Positions 1-5,097 of a stretch of DNA of 5,097 bases are shown piece by piece (within the stretch, counting starts at the first letter, position 1; each line of letters starts with the position of its first letter). A program made the translations under genes and the position numbers. The notes under the pieces were generated by a model. It searched no databases. It saw only the letters and a program-made list of their open reading frames with translations, and was not told the DNA's origin. Origin of the DNA: Prevotellaceae bacterium (GTDB lineage: Bacteria > Bacteroidota > Bacteroidia > Bacteroidales > Paludibacteraceae); the NCBI GenBank assembly GCA_031270565.1, contig JAISXJ010000029.1, positions 1 through 5,097 of the forward strand, in the 5' to 3' direction.

Positions 1-1
1 G

Positions 2-106
2 CCTCATAACGACAGTACTATGACCCAAACGCTGCTCTTAACGCCGGCGCATCGGCGCATCGCCCCCCTATTTGATATGGATTTCTGGAATCGGGTGTCC
101 CAGTGA
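2..106 (+). CDS. C-terminal end of an unidentified protein, cut by the left window edge
   Basis: Reading from base 2, the plus strand stays open for 34 codons to a TGA at 104-106. The other two plus frames and all three minus frames contain stops within the first 70 bases, so this is the only frame that could continue a gene entering from the left. The tail contains LLLTPAHRRIAPLFDMDFW and ends in NRVSQ. I do not recognise the family and assign no function. Support for a real gene end is contextual: the stop is followed 25 bases later by a convincing plus-strand terminator, and the next gene is convergent, which gives an ordinary tail-to-tail arrangement. A chance open frame of this length remains possible. 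Confidence 0.45.
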   Translation, partial: PHNDSTMTQTLLLTPAHRRIAPLFDMDFWNRVSQ

Positions 107-131
107 CGAAGTCAGGAGAGCGCAAGACTTG

Positions 132-154
132 TCCCGCCAAAGCGGGAGATTTTT
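132..154 (+). terminator. Rho-independent terminator for the upstream plus-strand gene
   Basis: TCCCGC (132-137) and GCGGGA (142-147) form a perfect 6-bp GC-rich stem around the loop CAAA. The bases GA and then five Ts (150-154) follow. The T-run is present only on the plus strand; read on the minus strand, the same hairpin is followed by CAAGTC. It therefore fits the gene ending at 106 better than the converging proline dehydrogenase gene, although the hairpin could still slow minus-strand transcription. Confidence 0.6.
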
Positions 155-189
155 CAATTCTCATTTTTCAATTCTCAATTCTCAATTCT
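155..189. repeat. Heptanucleotide tandem repeat, unit CAATTCT
   Basis: Five consecutive 7-base units occupy 155-189: CAATTCT, CATTTTT, CAATTCT, CAATTCT, CAATTCT. Four are identical and the second is a variant in the same register. Degenerate continuation is visible to about 211 (CAACTAT, then TCATTTTT with one extra base, then CATTCTT). The tract starts at the base after the terminator T-run and lies between the two convergent gene ends. No coding role is apparent. Short unit tracts like this can change copy number by replication slippage. Confidence 0.75.
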
Positions 190-234
190 CAACTATTCAT
201 TTTTCATTCTTTCTCCAGCGCCTCAATTTAATAT

Positions 235-1407
235 TCAGCCCCTGTTTTTCCGCCGTGCAATTTCGGAAGCAATCAGGGTCAACTCGCGTGATGTCTGTCC
301 TGCTATTGAAGTGTTTTCTTCCGCACGTCGAATAAGATACGGCAATACGTCGTTAACAGGCGCATACGGAACATATTTGCAGGCATTATAACCTTCATGT
401 GCCAAATTGAATGACAGATTATCACTCATTCCGTAGAGTTGAGCAAAGAAAATGCGGCTGTCGTCTTTTGGCAATCCCTTTTCAGCCATCAGGTCGGCAA
501 GCAACCGGCAACTTTCTTCATTGTGCGTACCGCAAAATATCTCAAACCGGTCGATATGCTCAACGGTGTAGCGCAGTCCGTTATTGAAATTGGCATCTGT
601 TGCCGGCTTGTCGGGACAGATTGGGTCATGGTAGCCCATTTTGTGTGCGCGAGCGCGTTCCTTTTCCATATAGGCGCCCCGCACAAATTTCATCCCAATA
701 CGGTAATCGTTGGCAAGCGCATCGTCATAAAGCCGACTGAGATAAGACATTCTGTCGTGGCGATACATTTGAAAGGTTGTGAAGACGATGGCGCGCTGTC
801 TGTTGTATTTGCGCATCATAGCGTCGGTCAGTTCGTCGATGGCATCCTGAAAGCAATAACTTTCGGCATCTACCAGAATACGCACGTCAAGGTCATAAGC
901 CCGTCTGCACAATGCCTCAAACCGATTACGATAGGCATCAAAGAGCGTTTGTTCTTCGCCGGTGAGCGGCGCCGTCTTCGACGAGACTTTCTCTAACAAC
1001 GCTGCATTGATGAATGCCGTTGGTTTGAACACGGCGTATGCCACAGCCGGATTGATTCGGGCATATTCTATTGAACGAATGGCTTCGTCAAAGTTTTTCC
1101 GAATATTCTCCTCCGTACCGCCACCTTCCACCGAATTGTCGAGCACGGAATAGACGCGATATTTCATCAGATGTTTTGTAACGGCGTCACATTCTTCGAG
1201 TGTTTCTCCTCCTACAAAATGACGATAGATAGTAGGTTTCACCGCCCAGGCTACGGGGAAATGAATAAATCCGGCAATGTTGGCTAAAACTTTGCCCACC
1301 TGCACCAGCCATGGGCGATTAATTGTTCCGAATAATAATTGTGCGCGCCTCAAATCGACATCGCTTTTCGATTCAAAGGCAATGTGTGTGTTTTGGAAGT
1401 TTATCAT
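235..1407 (-). CDS. Proline dehydrogenase (monofunctional, mitochondrial-like PRODH)
   Basis: This FAD enzyme oxidises L-proline to 1-pyrroline-5-carboxylate, the first step of proline use as carbon, nitrogen and electron source. Family members pass electrons to the quinone pool at the inner membrane. The 390 residues cover one PRODH barrel and lack the pyrroline-5-carboxylate dehydrogenase half of bifunctional PutA, so that enzyme must lie elsewhere. Visible family motifs: VFKPTA (126-131), VDAE (179-182), TTFQMYRHDR (210-219), KFVRGAYMEKERARA (240-254), GTHN (293-296), QLYGMSD (323-329) and YAPVNDVLPYLIRRAEEN (348-365), whose RR pair (360-361) corresponds to the substrate-carboxylate arginines of PutA. 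The VRGAY-x-x-x-ERARA and KYVPY-x-PV-x-x-VLPYL-x-RRA-x-EN patterns resemble the animal mitochondrial enzyme. Two small departures from the usual motifs are LDNSVEG (89-95) instead of LDYSVEG and YAPV instead of YGPV. The ATG at 1407 lies 17 bases after the asd stop, so the gene is probably second in an operon. No Shine-Dalgarno is seen. Confidence 0.93.
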   Translation of the reverse strand: MINFQNTHIAFESKSDVDLRRAQLLFGTINRPWLVQVGKVLANIAGFIHFPVAWAVKPTIYRHFVGGETLEECDAVTKHLMKYRVYSVLDNSVEGGGTEENIRKNFDEAIRSIEYARINPAVAYAVFKPTAFINAALLEKVSSKTAPLTGEEQTLFDAYRNRFEALCRRAYDLDVRILVDAESYCFQDAIDELTDAMMRKYNRQRAIVFTTFQMYRHDRMSYLSRLYDDALANDYRIGMKFVRGAYMEKERARAHKMGYHDPICPDKPATDANFNNGLRYTVEHIDRFEIFCGTHNEESCRLLADLMAEKGLPKDDSRIFFAQLYGMSDNLSFNLAHEGYNACKYVPYAPVNDVLPYLIRRAEENTSIAGQTSRELTLIASEIARRKNRG

Positions 1408-1424
1408 AGTATCTGTTATAAAAG

Positions 1425-2417
1425 TTAGATAAGAAATTCAGCTATTTGAACGGCATTAAGCGCCGCACCCTTGTTAATCTGGTCGCTTACACACCAAAAA
1501 GTCAAGCCATTGGGATTGGTCAGGTCGGCGCGAATACGTCCCACATAAACAGGATATGTTCCTGTGGAAGGCAGCGGCATGGGATATTCCAGCTTTGCTG
1601 GGTCGTCCATCAACACGATTCCTTCGGCTTTTGCAAACGCTTCCCGTGCAGCCTCCACCGACACCGGCGACTTCGTCTCCACCCAGATAGCCTCAGAATG
1701 AGCCCTAAGGGTCGGCACACGCACACAGGTAGCGCTCACGGCAATTTGAGAATGGAGAATTTTGCGTGTTTCATTAAACATTTTCATCTCTTCTTTGGTA
1801 TAGCCGTTGTCAGTGAAAACATCTACCTGAGGGATCACATTGTAAGCAAGTTGATAGGGAAATTTATTGACCGTTACCGGTTCTTCATTGAGGATTTGGC
1901 GATACTGTTGCTCCAGTTCAGCCATAGCGGAAGCTCCGGCGCCGCTCGCCGCCTGATAGGTGCTCACGTGAACCCGTTTTACAGAAGACAAATCGTCAAT
2001 AACTTTTAACGCTATCACCATTTGTATCGTTGTACAATTGGGATTGGCAATAATACCAAGTGGACAAATACGGGCGTCGTGTGCATTGACCTCAGGCACA
2101 ACCAGCGGCACACGCTCGTGCATCCGAAATGCGCTCGAATTGTCAATCATAATAGCGCCGTATTTGGTAATGTCAGCGGCATAATCCATTGACACGGTTG
2201 CTCCGGCAGAGACAAAGGCAAAACTCACGCCCTTAAAATCATCACCGTGCCGCAGCAACTGCACGGTGTGCGCTTTTCCTTTGAAAAGGAGGGTCTTCCC
2301 TGCACTGCGTTCCGACCCAAAAAGCATCAGTTCGGTAACAGGAAAACGCCGTTTCTCCAATACCTGCAAAAAGGCTTGTCCTACCGCTCCGGAAGCGCCA
2401 ACAATAGCTATTTTCAT
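1425..2417 (-). CDS. asd: Aspartate-semialdehyde dehydrogenase
   Basis: This cytoplasmic enzyme reduces L-aspartyl-4-phosphate to L-aspartate 4-semialdehyde with NADPH, releasing phosphate. It is the branch point toward lysine/diaminopimelate, threonine, methionine and isoleucine. At 330 residues it has normal full length. The N-terminus carries the nucleotide-binding GASGAVG loop (7-13). IDNSSAFRM (91-99) and VPEVN (107-111) are typical of the family. ANPNCTT (124-130) holds the catalytic cysteine C128. STYQAASGAG (152-161) holds the active-site glutamine Q155. KEEMK (208-212) and RVPTLRAHSE (233-242) supply the substrate-binding basic residues and the catalytic histidine H240. No key residue is missing. 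The ATG at 2417 puts the glycine-rich loop at the expected distance from the N-terminus. The leader is A/T-rich without Shine-Dalgarno, as usual in Bacteroidota. The gene is first in a probable two-gene operon with proline dehydrogenase and divergent from the lamin-tail gene. Confidence 0.96.
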   Translation of the reverse strand: MKIAIVGASGAVGQAFLQVLEKRRFPVTELMLFGSERSAGKTLLFKGKAHTVQLLRHGDDFKGVSFAFVSAGATVSMDYAADITKYGAIMIDNSSAFRMHERVPLVVPEVNAHDARICPLGIIANPNCTTIQMVIALKVIDDLSSVKRVHVSTYQAASGAGASAMAELEQQYRQILNEEPVTVNKFPYQLAYNVIPQVDVFTDNGYTKEEMKMFNETRKILHSQIAVSATCVRVPTLRAHSEAIWVETKSPVSVEAAREAFAKAEGIVLMDDPAKLEYPMPLPSTGTYPVYVGRIRADLTNPNGLTFWCVSDQINKGAALNAVQIAEFLI

Positions 2418-2441
2418 CTTAATTTATTTTTATGAAGAGAA

Positions 2442-2472
2442 TTGTTTATATCATTTAAAAAATATAATTTTG
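2442..2472 (+). promoter_or_regulatory. Bacteroidota-type promoter for the lamin-tail protein gene
   Basis: TAATTTTG at 2465-2472 is a full match to the Bacteroidota -7 consensus TAnnTTTG. A TTG at 2442-2444 lies 20 bases upstream, the spacing expected for the -33 element. Transcription would start near 2478-2480 and leave a leader of about 130 bases before the ATG at 2609. The consensus is established for the primary sigma factor of this phylum; its use here is inferred from position and match only. Confidence 0.55.
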
Positions 2473-2486
2473 CCAACGGTTGCTCC

Positions 2487-2505
2487 CCGTACAGAAAACG
2501 TACGG
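2487..2505. repeat. Perfect 6-bp inverted repeat in the shared leader region
   Basis: CCGTAC (2487-2492) and GTACGG (2500-2505) are perfectly complementary around a 7-base loop, AGAAAAC. The hairpin lies about 8 bases downstream of the predicted plus-strand start site and inside the predicted asd leader. It has no following T-run on either strand, so it does not look like a terminator. It could be a leader hairpin or an operator. A smaller dyad, CAACGGTTG (2474-2482), sits just upstream at the predicted start site. Confidence 0.4.
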
Positions 2506-2569
2506 ATTGATTTCAAGCGATATTTAACCGGACTTTATTACAGACTATCAGAGTTGGACAAAAACGGTG

Positions 2570-2600
2570 CAAAAATACAACTATTCAGTCGAAAAAATAA
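2570..2600 (-). promoter_or_regulatory. Candidate promoter for the asd-proline dehydrogenase operon
   Basis: Read on the minus strand, TATTTTTG at 2577-2570 is a full match to TAnnTTTG and is followed by CACC. The -33 position 20 bases upstream (2600-2598) reads TTA, only two of three bases of the expected TTG, so this is weaker overall than the plus-strand candidate. Transcription would start near 2563 and give asd a leader of about 145 bases. No better -7/-33 pair was found closer to the asd start. Confidence 0.4.
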
Positions 2601-2608
2601 CACGTCTT

Positions 2609-4915
2609 ATGAAAAAAATCATTTTCCTTAGCTTACTTGGATGCGCTTTGAATGTGCAGGCGCAATATGTTGACAGTTTTTCGGACGGCAATTTTACCGA
2701 CAATCCGGCATGGAGCGGCACAGACAGCAAGTTTATCATACAGGATGCGATGCTCTGCCTGAACGATTTGTCTGCGTCAGGAACAAGCCTGACTGCCTGT
2801 CTCTCCACACCGTCTGCCGCCGGTGATTCTGCCGTATTCAGTTGCCGTATTCAGATACTGGCGCAGGCAACATCGGGAAATTATGTGCGTTTTTACCTCA
2901 TCTCCGACACTGCAGACCTCACTGCGCCACTCAACGGTTATTTTATTATGGCAGGCGGCACATCAAAAGAGGTGTCGCTCTACCGGCAGCAGGGCAATAC
3001 CCGTACCAAAATCATAGACGGCGCCGACGGGCGTCTGTCATCTTCTGTTCTGAACGATGTGGAGGTGAAAGCTACCAGAGCAAACGGCGAGTGGACGCTC
3101 TTTTCAAAACTTGCCGGCGATACGGATTTTGTTTTGGAAGGTTCGTGTATGGACAGTCAGGTGAAAAGATCGGTTTATTCGGGGATTTTTGTCTATTATT
3201 CTTCGGGAAACAAGGACAAATACCGCTTCGACGACTTTTTTGTAACCGGAAAGCCCTATACGCCCGTCGAACAGCCTGTTTCATTGAATGATATTATTTT
3301 TAACGAGATAATGCCTGACCCTGACCCGCCGGTATCCCTGCCTAATGTCGAATACATTGAACTTTATAACCGTACCGGCAACGCTATTGACCTTTCGGGA
3401 TGGACGATTGCTCAGGATGCTAAGGTGGGTGTCATCCAACAGGGAAGCATTGCCCCTGACGGTTATCTGCTGCTTTGCCCGCAAACGCAAACGGCTGCTT
3501 TTGCGCCATTCGGCAATGTGGCTGCGGTAACAAGTTTTCCAACATTAGTCAATGCCGGTGGACTGTTGACGCTCGCCACTGCCGACGGAGAGCTTGTCTG
3601 CTGGGTTGACTACACCGACAAATGGTTCGAGAATGATACCTTTCGCAAAGAGGGTGGCTGGTCGCTTGAGCGGGTAGATACCGACAATCTGATGAACGAC
3701 CTACGGAATTGGCATCCTTCATCCGACCTGACAGGCGGCACGCCTGCTCGACAAAACTCCGTTGCCCGTGATAATCCGGATGTACTGTTGCCTGAAATCA
3801 CGGCTGTTGCCTTCGATGCCGGTAACCGTTTTATTATCCGTTTCTCAAAACCTATGAACGACAGCCTGCTCTCCATAACAGCCAACTATTATTCGGAACA
3901 GGTGCGTATTACTGCGGCTGAGCCTGTTACACCTAAAAACGATGCGGTAGTTATTTCTTTAGACAGGACGCTTCCGGCTGGTGAGGAGGCGCTGATAACA
4001 GTGCAGGGATTGGAATGTATATCCGGTTATGTATTGCCGGACAGTGAGGTCAGGATTACCGTACCGCAGGAAATTTCCGTCGGCGATGTGGTTATCAATG
4101 AACTTCTGTTTAACCCTGTGGAAAATTGCCCTTCTTATGTGGAGTTATTTAACGTCTCCGACAAGACGCTTGACCTCTCTACGCTCTATCTGACCCGTCG
4201 CCGCAACGGTACGCTTGAGTCCAAATTCGCCGTCAGCACAGACCGTCTGCTCTTTTCTCCGAAACAATACCTGCTGATTACTCCTGATGTACAGACGCTT
4301 TGTACATACTATCCCTGCCCGCAGGATGGTTTTTTTGTTGCCGCCACCCTGCCTTTAACACCCAATACGGAAGGAAATATTACGCTCATTCTGACAAATG
4401 GCACGGAAATAGACGAATTTTCGTACCATGAGCAGATGCATCACCCTTTTGTGACGAATCCAAAAGGCGTGTCGCTCGAACGCATCAATCCGTTTGCCCC
4501 AACTCAGGATACCGACAATTGGCATTCTGCTTCATTTGAAGCGGGATATGGTACGCCAGCGCTCCAAAATTCCCAGTATCACGTTGCCGAAACGCAAACA
4601 GATGCAGCCTTTTCGATTGAATACACGACATTCACACCTGATAACGACGGATTTCGAGACATGCTTTATCTGCATTATCAGCTGCCTCAAAGTGGTTATC
4701 TGCTCAATCTTATCATCTATGACCCTTCCGGCGTACCTGTTCGCCGTCTGTGTAACAATACGTTGCTTGCTCTCAATGGTGTTATTGCCTGGGATGGTAC
4801 AGCCGACAACGGAACACTTTGTCCGGTAGGTATTTATGTGCTTGTGCCGGAAGCAACGCACCCGCATGGAGACCGCATAACAACCAAAATTGTCTGTGTA
4901 TCAGGAGCAAAATAG
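2609..4915 (+). CDS. Exported lamin-tail-domain protein with FlgD/CHU_C-like C-terminus
   Basis: The product is an exported protein of 768 residues; its biological role is unknown. Residues 1-18 form a signal peptide: MKK, a hydrophobic core, and a probable cleavage after VQA at Q19. An in-frame ATG at 2567 would add 14 polar residues before this signal, so 2609 is preferred. Residues 20-213 look like a beta-sandwich (jelly-roll) module ending in YRFDDFFV. Lamin tail domain 1 (about 226-384) has FNEIMPDP, YIELYN, IDLSGW and ends SLER...NW...GTPARQNS. An SbsA/Big-type Ig-like domain (about 394-486) has IIRFSKPMNDS. Lamin tail domain 2 (about 490-655) has INELLFNP, YVELFN, LDLS and the matching SLER...NW...GTPALQNS. 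The last domain (about 666-768) has FTPDNDGF (675-682), AWDGTADNG (727-735) and VGIYVL (740-745), resembling FlgD Ig/CHU_C folds. Such C-termini are often linked to type IX secretion, but that assignment is inference here. An LLGC string (9-12) could be read as a lipobox but is unusually early. Predicted location is periplasm, cell surface or secreted. The gene appears monocistronic. Confidence 0.88.
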   Translation: MKKIIFLSLLGCALNVQAQYVDSFSDGNFTDNPAWSGTDSKFIIQDAMLCLNDLSASGTSLTACLSTPSAAGDSAVFSCRIQILAQATSGNYVRFYLISDTADLTAPLNGYFIMAGGTSKEVSLYRQQGNTRTKIIDGADGRLSSSVLNDVEVKATRANGEWTLFSKLAGDTDFVLEGSCMDSQVKRSVYSGIFVYYSSGNKDKYRFDDFFVTGKPYTPVEQPVSLNDIIFNEIMPDPDPPVSLPNVEYIELYNRTGNAIDLSGWTIAQDAKVGVIQQGSIAPDGYLLLCPQTQTAAFAPFGNVAAVTSFPTLVNAGGLLTLATADGELVCWVDYTDKWFENDTFRKEGGWSLERVDTDNLMNDLRNWHPSSDLTGGTPARQNSVARDNPDVLLPEITAVAFDAGNRFIIRFSKPMNDSLLSITANYYSEQVRITAAEPVTPKNDAVVISLDRTLPAGEEALITVQGLECISGYVLPDSEVRITVPQEISVGDVVINELLFNPVENCPSYVELFNVSDKTLDLSTLYLTRRRNGTLESKFAVSTDRLLFSPKQYLLITPDVQTLCTYYPCPQDGFFVAATLPLTPNTEGNITLILTNGTEIDEFSYHEQMHHPFVTNPKGVSLERINPFAPTQDTDNWHSASFEAGYGTPALQNSQYHVAETQTDAAFSIEYTTFTPDNDGFRDMLYLHYQLPQSGYLLNLIIYDPSGVPVRRLCNNTLLALNGVIAWDGTADNGTLCPVGIYVLVPEATHPHGDRITTKIVCVSGAK

Positions 4916-4923
4916 CGATTGAT

Positions 4924-4953
4924 GATTAATGGAACTGGTTAATTCTTTTTTTT
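4924..4953 (+). terminator. Weak candidate terminator after the lamin-tail gene
   Basis: ATTAA (4925-4929) and TTAAT (4939-4943), extended by a G-T pair (4924/4944), can form a short A/T-rich stem around a 9-base loop. Eight Ts follow (4946-4953). The T-run and the position eight bases after the stop codon fit a terminator, but the stem is too weak to be confident. The much longer palindrome further downstream could serve instead. Confidence 0.35.
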
Positions 4954-4966
4954 GAGTGTAGTTTTT

Positions 4967-4987
4967 AGTGTTCAGTGTTCAGTGTTC
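4967..4987. repeat. Heptanucleotide tandem repeat, unit AGTGTTC, three perfect copies
   Basis: Three identical AGTGTTC units occupy 4967-4973, 4974-4980 and 4981-4987. A related AGTGTAG lies just upstream at 4955-4961, and one more exact unit lies at 5075-5081, beyond the palindrome. The unit length is the same as that of the tract at 155-189 but the sequence differs. No open frame or binding motif explains it. Confidence 0.75.
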
Positions 4988-5085
4988 AAAAGAAAAATAG
5001 AACACAGATGACACAGATTTAACAGATAAACGCCAGATTTCTATCTGTGAAAATCGTGTCTAATCTGCGGTATCAGTGTTCAAAA
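4979..5085. repeat. 13-bp direct repeats bracketing a palindromic element
   Basis: TCAGTGTTCAAAA occurs at 4979-4991 and again, identical, at 5073-5085. The 81 bases between the copies contain the imperfect palindrome at 5003-5069. The layout resembles a small non-autonomous insertion with target duplication, or an intergenic repeat cassette duplicated with its flank. Because the left copy is also the last unit of the heptamer tract, the match may instead come from slippage or recombination between heptamers. Confidence 0.55.
5003..5069. repeat. Long imperfect inverted repeat built on ACAGAT/ATCTGT units
   Basis: The left arm holds ACAGAT at 5004-5009, 5013-5018 and 5022-5027, a strict 9-base period. 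The right arm holds ATCTGT (5043-5048), ATCGTGT (5053-5059, one base short of complementarity) and ATCTG (5063-5067). Pairing runs as 7 bp (5022-5028 with 5042-5048) around a 13-base loop, then about 10 bp with one bulged A at 5015 (5010-5020 with 5051-5060), then 5 bp (5005-5009 with 5063-5067). Either strand could fold into a long hairpin. It may act as a transcript-end stabiliser or terminator, or be a dispersed intergenic repeat. The sequence alone does not decide. Confidence 0.6.
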
Positions 5086-5097
5086 ATAAAAAATCAT

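Noticed and set aside
132..154. The left hairpin as terminator for proline dehydrogenase
   Set aside because: On the minus strand the hairpin is followed by CAAGTC with no T-run. No better minus-strand terminator was found between 107 and 234.
155..189. Short CRISPR-like array
   Set aside because: Units of seven bases are directly abutting, with no spacers, and there are no cas genes. This is a simple tandem repeat.
439..996. Open plus-strand frame of 185 codons opposite the proline dehydrogenase gene
   Set aside because: It lies wholly inside a gene with clear family motifs; its translation shows no recognisable domain. It is an antisense shadow.
1446..2009. Open plus-strand frame of 187 codons opposite asd
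   Set aside because: Entirely antisense to a well-supported enzyme gene; the translation is rich in His/Arg/Cys without domain features.
2454..2464. A nearer minus-strand -7 element for asd (TATTTTTT)
   Set aside because: It lacks the final G and has no TTG at the right spacing upstream; the only nearby TTG is about 9 bases away.
2567..2608. Upstream in-frame start for the lamin-tail protein
   Set aside because: It would place 14 mostly polar residues before a textbook signal peptide and would overlap the opposite promoter motif. The ATG at 2609 is more plausible.
2266..2631. Open plus-strand frame spanning the asd 5' end and the divergent intergenic region
   Set aside because: It overlaps the asd start antisense, runs through both promoter candidates and ends inside the lamin-tail signal peptide. 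Nothing protein-like is visible.
2609..2644. Lipoprotein reading of the signal peptide (LLGC at residues 9-12)
   Set aside because: The cysteine comes unusually early and the hydrophobic stretch continues to a standard VQA cleavage site. Kept only as a minor alternative.
4532..4867. Open minus-strand frame of 111 codons within the lamin-tail gene
   Set aside because: It is antisense to the conserved second lamin tail and FlgD-like domains, and no domain or start context supports it.

Overview
The window looks like a stretch of a Bacteroidota (Bacteroidetes, probably Bacteroidales-like) chromosome. Four things point there. Start codons are preceded by A/T-rich leaders without Shine-Dalgarno motifs. 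Two sequences in the central intergenic region match the Bacteroidota -7 promoter element TAnnTTTG. The proline dehydrogenase is the monofunctional, mitochondrial-like type common in that phylum. The large secreted protein has the lamin-tail-domain architecture typical of it. This placement is by recognition only; no search was run.

Layout, left to right. (1) Positions 2-106 appear to be the last 34 codons of a plus-strand gene cut by the window edge, followed by a compact hairpin plus T-run terminator (132-154) and a heptanucleotide tandem repeat (155-189). (2) Two minus-strand genes follow, asd (aspartate-semialdehyde dehydrogenase, 2417-1425) and then a proline dehydrogenase gene (1407-235). 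Only 17 bases separate them, so they are very probably co-transcribed. (3) A 191-base divergent intergenic region (2418-2608) holds one promoter candidate for each direction. The two point toward each other, so the predicted 5' leaders overlap, and a perfect 6-bp hairpin lies inside the overlap. (4) A plus-strand gene (2609-4915) encodes a 768-residue exported protein: signal peptide, jelly-roll-like N-terminal module, lamin tail domain, Ig-like domain, second lamin tail domain, and a FlgD/CHU_C-like C-terminal Ig fold. (5) The right-hand 182 bases are non-coding. They hold a weak terminator candidate, a second heptanucleotide repeat, and a long imperfect palindrome bracketed by 13-bp direct repeats.

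Functionally, asd serves the aspartate family (lysine/diaminopimelate, threonine, methionine, isoleucine), while proline dehydrogenase oxidises proline to pyrroline-5-carboxylate and feeds electrons to the membrane. They share no obvious pathway step; what links them is the tight spacing. The lamin-tail protein is an envelope or extracellular protein of unknown role and is transcribed away from them. I see no CRISPR array, transposase, phage gene, tRNA or rRNA, and no convincing new multi-gene system. The most unusual material is intergenic: the overlapping leaders, the two heptamer tracts and the periodic palindrome.
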